This document shows, in pieces, positions 6,694-14,292 of a stretch of DNA of 29,395 nucleotides. How positions within the stretch are numbered: position 1 is the first letter of the stretch; every line of letters begins with the position of its first letter. The notes under the pieces were generated by a model, which searched no databases, had not been told where the DNA came from, and saw nothing but the letters and a program-made list of their open reading frames with translations. Source of the DNA: Candidatus Woesearchaeota archaeon (GTDB taxonomy: Archaea; Nanobdellota; Nanobdellia; Woesearchaeales; JAHWIC01); the NCBI GenBank assembly GCA_019322805.1, contig JAHWIC010000016.1:1-29395 (forward strand), given 5' to 3'. A program made the translations under genes and the position numbers.

Positions 6694-8145
6694 TTAGTAT
6701 ATACTTCCAGTGCAGTCATAATCATCTTCTTCATCATCTGGAACCATATAGTCATCATCTCTCATATCCCTTAGAACATCCACTAAATCATCAATAGGAT
6801 ACTCACAAAGCTTGTCCTTGTCTTCATAATCATCCTCGTAATCATCCTCAAGGTCATCTATCTCATTATCTATCTCTTGTTGCGTCATGTTTTGAGCAAG
6901 CTTTGTCTGTATCAGGTCATCGCTGTAAGTCAGGTCTACATCCAAGTAGAATGTATAGAATAAGCAGTCATCTCCTTCTAGGCCCCTTAATTCATAGTAT
7001 GCTTCAGTATCATAGATGATTCCATCTCTCTCTGTTGTAAAAGCATAGGTAAGATTAGCAGGATTGCAGTCATCCTCTGCTTCTTCTATGAAACAGTTTA
7101 TGCCTGAACATTCCACTCTTTCCTTTTCACAGTCATTATCATCACTATAGTCGCAGGACTCAGGACAATAGCCATCATTATCTTTGCAATATGTTATAGG
7201 TATTGATGAACAATAAGTTCCTCCCATGCAGATATCCATTGTTGATGCATTATTATCATCGCAGTCTTCATCTCTTTGGCATGATGGCCTTTCTGTGTTT
7301 GTGCATGAAGCATTCACTGTTCCAGGATTTACGCATATGTCAATAGTAGCTGGATTGCTGTCCTCGCAATATTCATTTTCACAGCAGACATAAGACTTGC
7401 AGGTGTAATTTTCCAGATATTGGCATGCGCCGCATTCTGGAGGAATTATGCATTTATTGTTTACGCAGTCTTCAGTCCCATTGCAGTCTTCATCAGTGCA
7501 GCATTCATACTTCATGCATGTGTAGTTTGCTGCATACTCGCATTCACCGCAGGTTATGTCTATGCATACATTATTCTCGCACTTCATAGAATCTGCACAT
7601 GCACTGTCATCACAGCATTCATAGTTTACGCAGCTATGAGCTTCTAGATACTGGCATTCTCCGCAGATTGGGTCAACGCATCCGCTTTCCTCGCAAATTT
7701 GGTCTCCTAGGCAGCCAGCATCTAAGCAGCATGTTTCAATTGTCTCTCCTCTTTCTATTGCTCCATTACCGCATACAGGCATGGTAAAGAAAAAGAAGCC
7801 AGCTCCACCAAGTACTAATAATACTATGAAGCTTGTTATAGCTGTATAATGAATAGGAAATTTTGGTAATGGATCGGGTTCTAGATAGGGGCTTAATTCT
7901 TCTTGAGGATTCTCCTTAACTGGTTCTGGCTCTTCAACTGGTTCTGGTTTAGGTTCTGGTACTGGTTCTGGATATTCCACTTTTTCTGGCTGCTTTACTG
8001 GCTCTGGAGCATTCATATGATCAAGCGCTTCATCAATCTCGCCCGGGTCATACCCGCGACGGATAGACATATTCCTAATCTCCTCATCATCATATCCACG
8101 CTTCTTCTGCTTTTTCAGATAATCTATTATTTCCTGGTTAACCAT
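6694..8145 (-). CDS. Cys-rich membrane-anchored surface protein
   Basis: The 483-residue protein has an N-terminal cytoplasmic helical module (IIDYLKKQKKRGYDDEEIR... GYDPGEIDEAL, residues 5-43), a type often seen at the N-terminus of DPANN membrane proteins. A Pro/Glu linker follows, then one transmembrane segment (about 99-122, ITSFIVLLVLGGAGFFFF). The outer part has about three 37-39-residue modules, each beginning CGxC and containing YxCCxxxxC and a later C (for example CGECQYLEAHSC, CGECEYAANYTC, CGACQYLENYTC). Further Cys-rich and Asp/Glu-rich stretches follow (EDDYEDDYED near the end). It is probably displayed outside the cell and disulfide-rich. I do not recognise a function. Perfect direct repeats flank the gene. 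A TATA-like element about 28 nt upstream suggests its own leaderless promoter. Confidence 0.8.
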   Translation of the reverse strand: MVNQEIIDYLKKQKKRGYDDEEIRNMSIRRGYDPGEIDEALDHMNAPEPVKQPEKVEYPEPVPEPKPEPVEEPEPVKENPQEELSPYLEPDPLPKFPIHYTAITSFIVLLVLGGAGFFFFTMPVCGNGAIERGETIETCCLDAGCLGDQICEESGCVDPICGECQYLEAHSCVNYECCDDSACADSMKCENNVCIDITCGECEYAANYTCMKYECCTDEDCNGTEDCVNNKCIIPPECGACQYLENYTCKSYVCCENEYCEDSNPATIDICVNPGTVNASCTNTERPSCQRDEDCDDNNASTMDICMGGTYCSSIPITYCKDNDGYCPESCDYSDDNDCEKERVECSGINCFIEEAEDDCNPANLTYAFTTERDGIIYDTEAYYELRGLEGDDCLFYTFYLDVDLTYSDDLIQTKLAQNMTQQEIDNEIDDLEDDYEDDYEDKDKLCEYPIDDLVDVLRDMRDDDYMVPDDEEDDYDCTGSIY

Positions 8146-8204
8146 CCTCTAATAACTGTTAGAATCAATACTTAAAATAGTTTTCCTATTAAGAACTAAC
8201 TTAG

Positions 8205-8254
8205 ATTATTGAAAATTAATCAAGAAGTGGTAATTGATTAGCTTTTTCTTTAAA
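8205..8254. repeat. direct repeat, copy 2
   Basis: The 32-bp core 8205-8236 equals 6628-6659, followed by the shared TTTTTCTTTAAA at 8243-8254. It lies between the divergent Cys-rich protein gene and metH, immediately before the TTGGACA motif array. Confidence 0.9.
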
Positions 8255-8262
8255 TACACTAC

Positions 8263-8345
8263 TTTGTCCAAGAATTACTTAAATAATTGGACATTATCCA
8301 ATAATATGCTTATTTTATTGGAAATATTGGACATTTCAACGTTTT
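8263..8345. promoter_or_regulatory. array of TTGGACA/TGTCCAA motifs upstream of metH
   Basis: TGTCCAA at 8265-8271 is inverted relative to TTGGACA at 8287-8293. ATTGGA-N5-TCCAAT (8286-8302) is a perfect palindrome. ATTGGACATT recurs at 8286-8295 and 8336-8345, exactly 50 bp apart, and a partial ATTGGA lies near 8318. The cluster sits between divergent genes and upstream of a TATA-like GTATATAAAC (about 8358-8367). It looks like a multi-site operator, most plausibly for metH-metF. The regulator is unknown. Confidence 0.5.
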
Positions 8346-8459
8346 TGCTTGGAAAAAGTATATAAACAAGTATACCTAGGTAAACACTAAACAGCCAATA
8401 ATTTAACAGGAATAAAATATAGAGTATAAATTCCAATATGAATAATATAAACAACAATG

Positions 8460-8468
8460 TTTAAAAAG
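8460..8468 (+). promoter_or_regulatory. TATA-like box next to metH
   Basis: TTTAAAAAG is centred about 27 nt before the metH ATG, and no Shine-Dalgarno is visible at that ATG. Both points fit a leaderless transcript. Two other TATA-like sites (about 8358-8367 and 8424-8431) could give leaders of roughly 100 or 40 nt instead. TACCTAGGTA (8373-8382) is a perfect palindrome just downstream of the first of these. Confidence 0.4.
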
Positions 8469-8490
8469 AGTATATGTAACATAATGCAAC

Positions 8491-10794
8491 ATGACAAAGA
8501 AAATCCTTGAACAGCTGAAAGAGAAGCTCCTTGTTCTAGATGGAGGAATGGGCACTGAGCTGCAGAAAAAAGGCTTTACAAAAGGCTGTCCTGATGAATT
8601 GAATATCAAAGATCCTGCTTTAGTTAAATCTGTTCATAAAAGCTATGCAGATGCAGGAGCTAATATTATAATTACAAACACATTTGGAGCAAACAGAATT
8701 AAGTTAAAAGAATATAAATTGCAAGGAAAGGTTAAAGAGATTAATGAAGCAGCTGTTAAGAATGTTCGTGATTCTTGCCCTGGCTGTTTAGTTGCTGGTG
8801 ACATCGGACCTTTAGGCGCTTATATTGAACCTTTAGGCGCTTTAACATTCGATAAAGCTTATGAAGCATATGCAGAGCAAGCCAAAGCATTAGCTGGAGC
8901 TGATTTGTTAATAATAGAAACAGTTGCTGATATCAAGATTCTGAAAGCCGCTCTTATTGCAGCTAAACAGAATTCTAAATTACCAGTTATTGTTTCAATG
9001 ACATTTGATAAAGATAGAACAGTGACAGGAACAGATATCGAGACCTTTGTTGAGATCGCTGATTCACTAGGCGCAGATGTAATTGGCACTAATTGCACAG
9101 CAGGACCTAAAGAGCATCTTGAGATTGTTAAGGAAATTGCTAAACATACCAACAAACCAATTATTACTCAGCCAAATGCAGGCTTGCCTAAGCTAGTTGG
9201 CAACAAAACAGTTTTTCCAGTCGGTGCTTCTGAATTTGCTTCTTTTGTTCCTAAGTTTATTTCAGCAGGCGCTAATTTAATGGGTGGTTGCTGTGGTACT
9301 ACACCAGAGCATATTGCTAAATTATCAGAAGCTGTAAAAGATAAAAAACCTAAAACTCGCAATATCGAGCCTAAAACCAAATTATGCTCAAGATTAAAAT
9401 CTGTTGTTGTTGGAGAAGAAATCTTAATAGTTGGTGAAAGAATAAATCCAACTAATAAAGCTGATTTTTCTGCTGAATTAAAAGCTGGTAAAACTAATTA
9501 TATAAGAAAACAAGCCTTAACTCAGGTCAGTGAAGGGGCTTCATTCTTAGATATTAATGTTGGTTTGCCAGGAACAGACGAAGTTGCTAACTTAAAGAAA
9601 GCAGTTGATGCAGTGCAGAATATTGTTGATATTCCTTTAGTTTTAGACACATCTAATCCCGAAGCTTTGGAAGCAGCTTTAAAGCAATGCGCTGGAAAGC
9701 CCCTTATTAACTCTGTTTATGGTTCTGAAAAAAGCCTTAATTCAGTATTGCCTTTAGCAAAGAAATATGGTGCCTGTATCCTTGTTTTAACACTTGAGAA
9801 AGCATTGCCTAAGTCAGTTGAAGAAAGAATTAGTGTTGCAAAGAAAATAATAAAAAAAGCTGAAGAAATAGGCATAAGAAAGCAGGATATAATTGTTGAT
9901 TGTGTTGTTACTACAATAGCTACTCATCCAGAAAACGAACAAATAATTCTTGACTCTGTTAAAGAGATTAAGAAACTTGGCTATAAGACCCTCCTGGGTA
10001 TTTCCAACATCTCTTATGGTTTGCCCAATAGGTCTGAGATTAACTCTAAATTCTTTACAAAAGCAGCTAAAGCTGGCCTTGATTTAGCAATACTTAATCC
10101 TCTTGATAAAGTATTCCAGGAGAATACCGAGATTAAGATAAAGAAAATAGAGGTAAAGGTTGATTATGATAATCTGTCAATTGAACAGCAATTACATCAG
10201 GCAATACTTTATGGCGATAAGGACAATATTGCCCCAATTGTTTCGAAGGCTTTGGAAAAACTAGAAACCTTCAAAGTAAATGATATCCTTATAGATGCTT
10301 TAACAGAGGTTGGTGAGAAATTTGATAAAAAAGAGTATTTCCTGCCACAGGTGCTTTTATCTGCAGATGCAATGAAGAATGCTTTTGAGGTTTTGAAGAA
10401 AAAGATAGAGAAGCAAGCTGGCCATGAAAAAGGAGTCGTTATCTTAGCAACTGTAGAGAATGATATCCATGATATTGGAAAGAACATTGTTAAAGCTGTT
10501 TTCGAAAGCCATAATCTAAAGGTTATTGATCTAGGCAAGGATGTTTCTGCATCTAAAATAGTTGAAGCAGCTAAGAAGCACAATGCAAAGTTAATTGGGT
10601 TGTCAGCTTTAATGACTACTACAGCGCCTGAGATGGAGAAAGTTATAAAAGCTTTGAAAGATGCTCATATTCACATACCTGTGCTAGCTGGAGGCGCTGT
10701 TATCACATTGGATTATGCCCATAAGATAAAAGCGCATTATGCAGAGGACGCAATAAAGGCTGCTAAGAGAGCACTTGAGCTGATTGAGAAATGA
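8491..10794 (+). CDS. metH: cobalamin-dependent methionine synthase lacking the reactivation domain
   Basis: The 767-residue protein has three MetH modules. The homocysteine methyltransferase barrel (about 1-290) carries the zinc cysteines in NCTAGP and GGCCGTTPEH and begins VLDGGMGTELQKKG. The pterin/methyltetrahydrofolate domain (about 305-560) has GERINPTNK and FLDINVGLPG. The cobalamin module (about 565-767) has a helical cap and then VENDIHDIGKNIVKAV, the DxHxxG motif whose His ligates cobalt. It ends without the C-terminal SAM-binding activation domain, as in short MetH forms such as that of Thermotoga. Reactivation must therefore use another protein or a different reductant. The stop overlaps metF by 4 nt, so the two genes form a folate-methyl-to-methionine operon. 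Confidence 0.93.
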   Translation: MTKKILEQLKEKLLVLDGGMGTELQKKGFTKGCPDELNIKDPALVKSVHKSYADAGANIIITNTFGANRIKLKEYKLQGKVKEINEAAVKNVRDSCPGCLVAGDIGPLGAYIEPLGALTFDKAYEAYAEQAKALAGADLLIIETVADIKILKAALIAAKQNSKLPVIVSMTFDKDRTVTGTDIETFVEIADSLGADVIGTNCTAGPKEHLEIVKEIAKHTNKPIITQPNAGLPKLVGNKTVFPVGASEFASFVPKFISAGANLMGGCCGTTPEHIAKLSEAVKDKKPKTRNIEPKTKLCSRLKSVVVGEEILIVGERINPTNKADFSAELKAGKTNYIRKQALTQVSEGASFLDINVGLPGTDEVANLKKAVDAVQNIVDIPLVLDTSNPEALEAALKQCAGKPLINSVYGSEKSLNSVLPLAKKYGACILVLTLEKALPKSVEERISVAKKIIKKAEEIGIRKQDIIVDCVVTTIATHPENEQIILDSVKEIKKLGYKTLLGISNISYGLPNRSEINSKFFTKAAKAGLDLAILNPLDKVFQENTEIKIKKIEVKVDYDNLSIEQQLHQAILYGDKDNIAPIVSKALEKLETFKVNDILIDALTEVGEKFDKKEYFLPQVLLSADAMKNAFEVLKKKIEKQAGHEKGVVILATVENDIHDIGKNIVKAVFESHNLKVIDLGKDVSASKIVEAAKKHNAKLIGLSALMTTTAPEMEKVIKALKDAHIHIPVLAGGAVITLDYAHKIKAHYAEDAIKAAKRALELIEK

Positions 10795-11693
10795 AAGCAA
10801 AGAAAGTAACTGAGATTTTGAAAGAGAAAAAATTCACGTTTTCAGTAGAATTAGTTCCGCCTAGAAATGGCACTCCTCTTAATGATATTTATGACAAAAT
10901 TGAAGACCTTAAAGGAAAGGTTGACTTTATTTCAGTCACAAAAGGAGCTGGCGGAAGCTTGCGTGGCGGTTCATTGCCAATAACATACTTTGCACAGGAA
11001 CGATATGGGCTAACCGCAATTGCTCATTTTGTGTGCAGGGAACGCACAAAGCAGGAAATTGAAAATGATCTGACTGATATGAACCATTTTAGCATTAAAA
11101 ATGTTCTTGCCTTAAGAGGTGACCCGCCAGCTGGAACAAAAGAGCCATGGAATGGTGATTACAGGTATGCTTATCTTCTTGTAAAACAGCTTCATGATTT
11201 GAATAAAGGCATATATCTGCCTACTCCTTTGAAGAATGAACCTCGTAAAGGAGAGAAATGCGACTTTTGCATCTTAGTAGCAGGCCATCCTGAGGACCCT
11301 TTTGAAGAAGAAAATATTCATATAAAGTCGAAAGTTGATGCTGGAGCAGAAGTGATTATTACGCAGATGATATTTTCTTTTGAAGATTATAAGTTATATG
11401 TTGAAAATCTAAGAAAGATTGGTATCAAGCTTCCTGTTCTGGCTGGAATTAGGCCTATTGTTAGTTATAAACAGGCTAAGTCTGTTGAGAATTTCTTTGG
11501 CATTAAAGTACCTCGTAAACTAAAAGAAGAATTGGAGAAACTCCAGGATGATCCAAAGGAATCAAGAGAGTTTGGTATCTCTTATTTTTCTGATATGATT
11601 AAGAATCTGAAAGAGTACGGCTGTCCAGGAGTTCATCTGTTTATTCTGCAGGATTTTCCTGTTGTTGATGAAATTATCGAGAAGTTGGAGTGA
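10791..11693 (+). CDS. metF: 5,10-methylenetetrahydrofolate reductase
   Basis: This 300-residue TIM-barrel flavoprotein reduces methylene-tetrahydrofolate to methyl-tetrahydrofolate, the methyl donor for MetH. It shows the family N-terminus FTFSVELVPPRNG with the catalytic-type Glu. LALRGDPPAG, VAGHPE, GAEVIITQMIFSFEDY and PVLAGIRPIVSYKQA follow, and the C-terminus has PGVHLFILQDFP. The ATG overlaps the metH TGA (ATGA), indicating translational coupling. An extra KGEKCDFC cysteine pair precedes the ILVAGHPE strand. Together with metH this shows a complete two-step route from methylene-folate to methionine. The full length is normal for the family. Confidence 0.92.
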   Translation: MKAKKVTEILKEKKFTFSVELVPPRNGTPLNDIYDKIEDLKGKVDFISVTKGAGGSLRGGSLPITYFAQERYGLTAIAHFVCRERTKQEIENDLTDMNHFSIKNVLALRGDPPAGTKEPWNGDYRYAYLLVKQLHDLNKGIYLPTPLKNEPRKGEKCDFCILVAGHPEDPFEEENIHIKSKVDAGAEVIITQMIFSFEDYKLYVENLRKIGIKLPVLAGIRPIVSYKQAKSVENFFGIKVPRKLKEELEKLQDDPKESREFGISYFSDMIKNLKEYGCPGVHLFILQDFPVVDEIIEKLE

Positions 11694-11726
11694 CTAAGGT
11701 TTGATAGTTGAAAAATTACCAACAAA

Positions 11727-11734
11727 TTTATAAA
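11727..11734 (+). promoter_or_regulatory. TATA box of the lipoprotein gene
   Basis: TTTATAAA is centred about 30 nt upstream of the ATG at 11761, consistent with a leaderless or nearly leaderless mRNA and a transcription unit separate from metH-metF. Confidence 0.5.
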
Positions 11735-11760
11735 CCAGTACTTCTAAAAACTAATTAAGA

Positions 11761-12537
11761 ATGCTAAAAAGAGGCGTATTACCAATATCATTAATAATAG
11801 CCCTAGTTCTATCCGGCTGTGGTTTAGTAGGAGACAAACCAGTAGTTTCGGGACTTGAAACACTAACCCTAAAAGCGACAGAAGGGGTTCCATACATCTT
11901 TGAGATAGAAAACCCAAAAGGCAAATTCGGCTCTAACACTTTCTCGAACTTTGAGATGGAGCTGGGCGCTAATGATCTGGTAAGATTAAATTATGCAGCT
12001 TTCACTCCTGATAGCATTGCAGACACTGAAAAAGCAACAGTCACAATGCACTTAACCGGCTTAGAGCTGGGCTCAGAAAAACTTAACTTCATCATCTATT
12101 ATGATGAAGGTGAAAAAAGGAAATCAATGACGCTCAAGGTTGCAACAAAAGTCATAGGTCCTGGAATAACAGTTGCTCTTGAAGAAAAAGCTGCGTTCGG
12201 AAAGATCAGGCTGAAGATAAACGAAACAAGGATCTTCCATACTGTGATAACAAACAGCATAGACACAAGATACAGAAATGGAAGGCTCAGGATAAAGCCG
12301 CTATACGATTGGGTTCAGCTAAAGGAGATTGAAGGTTATGATTCTTACATGGACGGAAACAGCTTAGTAATAGCTACTGATATACCAACAGCAAAAACAA
12401 TTCCATTCATGGTAAATGCTGTTCCGCCGGCAATAGAAGCAGGCTTCTCCATTGATGTAATAGTGGAATACTCCTCAAACACAACTGAGTGGGCAGAGGT
12501 TGCATCACAAACAGTTGAGATGTTTGCTGAGGGCTAA
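11761..12537 (+). CDS. secreted lipoprotein of unknown function
   Basis: The 258-residue protein starts with MLKRGVLPISLIIALVLSGC. This is a short positive n-region, a hydrophobic h-region and a lipobox-like LSGC at residues 17-20, so it is probably lipid-anchored outside the membrane through Cys20. The rest is predicted to be beta-rich with no recognisable catalytic motif (for example YIFEIENPKGKFGSNTFSN and LIVYYDEGE-like strands). It looks like a pair of immunoglobulin-like domains of the kind found in archaeal surface proteins. The next gene starts 88 bp downstream with its own TATA box, so this appears to be monocistronic. Function is unknown. Confidence 0.75.
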   Translation: MLKRGVLPISLIIALVLSGCGLVGDKPVVSGLETLTLKATEGVPYIFEIENPKGKFGSNTFSNFEMELGANDLVRLNYAAFTPDSIADTEKATVTMHLTGLELGSEKLNFIIYYDEGEKRKSMTLKVATKVIGPGITVALEEKAAFGKIRLKINETRIFHTVITNSIDTRYRNGRLRIKPLYDWVQLKEIEGYDSYMDGNSLVIATDIPTAKTIPFMVNAVPPAIEAGFSIDVIVEYSSNTTEWAEVASQTVEMFAEG

Positions 12538-12595
12538 TTCTCGCCAAGAATTCGAAACAGATGGGCAAAAGGTTTACAATATATCGACGAAAGGG

Positions 12596-12603
12596 TTTAT
12601 ATA
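12596..12603 (+). promoter_or_regulatory. TATA box that fixes the start of the 92-residue gene
   Basis: TTTATATA is centred at about 12599.5, 26 nt upstream of the ATG at 12626. This supports transcription starting at that ATG. It argues against the longer open frame from 12500, which would overlap the lipoprotein gene. Confidence 0.6.
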
Positions 12604-12625
12604 CCACCATTTAGTCACAACAAAT

Positions 12626-12904
12626 ATGAGACTTCCAGGTGGTTATGAAGGAGACATATTTGTAGTATTCTACCAAAAAGACAATGGCAGATATGTAGCT
12701 GTTAACAGGAATTCTATTGATGAGATAATAGCTGACATGAGGGGCAAAGAAACAATACACTGGCGCTATGCTGGCAGAATTCCAGGAGTGAACGCAAGAT
12801 TCCTTGCAGAGGCTATAAGGTTTGCTGAATCACTGGACCCCAACAGTTATGTTGAAAGAATTGAGCTGTCTGATGTTCTCTGTTCTGCCCAAGAACAACA
12901 GTAA
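12626..12904 (+). CDS. small hypothetical protein (leaderless)
   Basis: The open frame runs from 12500, but the part before 12626 lies inside or just after the lipoprotein gene and has no conserved character. The TATA box at 12596-12603 points to the ATG at 12626, giving 92 residues beginning MRLPGGYEGDIFVVFYQKD. The protein has two short beta strands (IFVVFY, YVAVNR) followed by helices (IDEIIADMRG, ARFLAEAIRFAESL). I do not recognise the family. It has no signal peptide or membrane segment and is probably cytosolic. The gene ends 1 nt before the convergent thyX stop. Confidence 0.6.
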   Translation: MRLPGGYEGDIFVVFYQKDNGRYVAVNRNSIDEIIADMRGKETIHWRYAGRIPGVNARFLAEAIRFAESLDPNSYVERIELSDVLCSAQEQQ

Positions 12905-12905
12905 T

Positions 12906-14246
12906 TTAACTTTTATCAACCTCCATATACTTTGCAATAAACGGATGAACCTTGGCTATCTCGTCATACATGTCCCAAGCAATCTTTCTGTAGGATTCAT
13001 GCCCTTGTTTTCCAGACCTTAATTTAATAAAATGGAATAACTCCCTAAGATTCATCGTCATAAGCAGCCTTTTCTTATAAGCAAGAGGAATGATATAAGC
13101 AGCTTCATCAGGAAGTTCTTTGCTGATAGCATCATAAACCTCTTTTGCAGTATTCATGCAGAGCACAAAATCCTTTTCCATTCCAGCTTCCTTAACTTCA
13201 GGAGGAGTATCAAAACCATGGTCAGCTGTAAATACCTGATTTGTCTGAGTGCACATCCTATGCCTTTGAACATCTCTAAAAGCACCATAATCCATCAGAA
13301 TATCAAACGTATAGTAAACATTCTCAAGCTCTCTCAAAGGCCTGTCAAACTTCCCAAGTCTTTTTAATGCCTCTTCGATGACTTTTTCTTTTTCCTCTTT
13401 AGACATCGCTTTAACATTATCTTTAATCTGCTTATAAGGAGCTTTAGAAAATCTGTAAAGGATAGATACGACAAGTTTGTCTTCAGCATCCTTATCAAAC
13501 TCAACCAGAACGGCAGCATCTTCATTTTTAATCTCACCCACATCTATGCCATTAATTGACTTTAAAGTCTCAATCAAATACTCATTAGGCTTTGTATATT
13601 TAATTAATGTTGGAGTTACTTCCAGAGCAGCTTCCTTTATCTCAGCTCCAATCTCTTTCATCTCGTCCAAAGGGTGGCTCAATAATTTGACTATCCCATA
13701 TTCAAGATTGCGAGCATTGATTGTCATGCCTAAATTAGTCTGAACAGCAACAGGAAGCAAATAACGTAAATTATCAAGAGCTTTATTCTTTATCTCAATA
13801 TCCTTAGAGTCAGGATACTTCTTCTTCAAAAACTCAATCATCTTGGGAACTAGCTTTTGATAGGTCTCAAATATAAAATCAGCTGTTTTCTCATACAGTC
13901 CGGCAAACCTTGAATCCCTTATCTTCTTTGGTTTGTAATATCTGTCCCTATCAAAAACCTGGTAACGAGTTGATTTCTCAGTAAAAGAAGCTAAACGGTT
14001 ATCCTCAATAACTTTAGTCGCTAAAATAGAAACATTCTCAATAGCTAAAGACAAAACAGCGTGCTCTGCAACAGAGCTATGACCGTAACCAACAACCCAT
14101 TTCTCATGGAATTTCCTAGATTTATCAGCATTAAGCTCAGCAACAATCTTATCAAAATCCTCTGGACTCCTAGAGCATTTAGCAAAAGCAACTGCAACTA
14201 CTTCCGGAGGCAATCCAGTTAAAGTATAGATACGTCTCTTAGCCAT
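12906..14246 (-). CDS. thyX: double-length ThyX-like flavin-dependent thymidylate synthase
   Basis: The 446-residue protein is about twice the usual ThyX length and reads as two ThyX-like halves. The N-terminal half has VVGYGHSSVAEHAVLSLAIENVS, then NRLASFTEKSTRYQ. This keeps the SFxExSxRY part of the ThyX signature but has DNR in place of RHR. The C-terminal half has FRDVQRHRMCTQTNQ, which keeps RHR but lacks the serines. ThyX makes dTMP from dUMP using FAD and methylene-tetrahydrofolate. Long archaeal and clostridial relatives are usually annotated as ThyX. I use the ATG at 14246 with GGGGTG four nucleotides upstream; a TTG at 14258 is the alternative. A TATA-like box at about 14279-14289 precedes it. 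Confidence 0.8.
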   Translation of the reverse strand: MAKRRIYTLTGLPPEVVAVAFAKCSRSPEDFDKIVAELNADKSRKFHEKWVVGYGHSSVAEHAVLSLAIENVSILATKVIEDNRLASFTEKSTRYQVFDRDRYYKPKKIRDSRFAGLYEKTADFIFETYQKLVPKMIEFLKKKYPDSKDIEIKNKALDNLRYLLPVAVQTNLGMTINARNLEYGIVKLLSHPLDEMKEIGAEIKEAALEVTPTLIKYTKPNEYLIETLKSINGIDVGEIKNEDAAVLVEFDKDAEDKLVVSILYRFSKAPYKQIKDNVKAMSKEEKEKVIEEALKRLGKFDRPLRELENVYYTFDILMDYGAFRDVQRHRMCTQTNQVFTADHGFDTPPEVKEAGMEKDFVLCMNTAKEVYDAISKELPDEAAYIIPLAYKKRLLMTMNLRELFHFIKLRSGKQGHESYRKIAWDMYDEIAKVHPFIAKYMEVDKS

Positions 14247-14292
14247 TAAACACCCCAAAGAATTCAGTTAAGCGGATGTTTATATATTTTTC

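Noticed and set aside
12500..12625. Longer N-terminus of the small gene ending at 12904
   Set aside because: It overlaps the lipoprotein gene in another frame, shows no coding character, and the TATA box at 12596-12603 lies inside it, pointing to the ATG at 12626.
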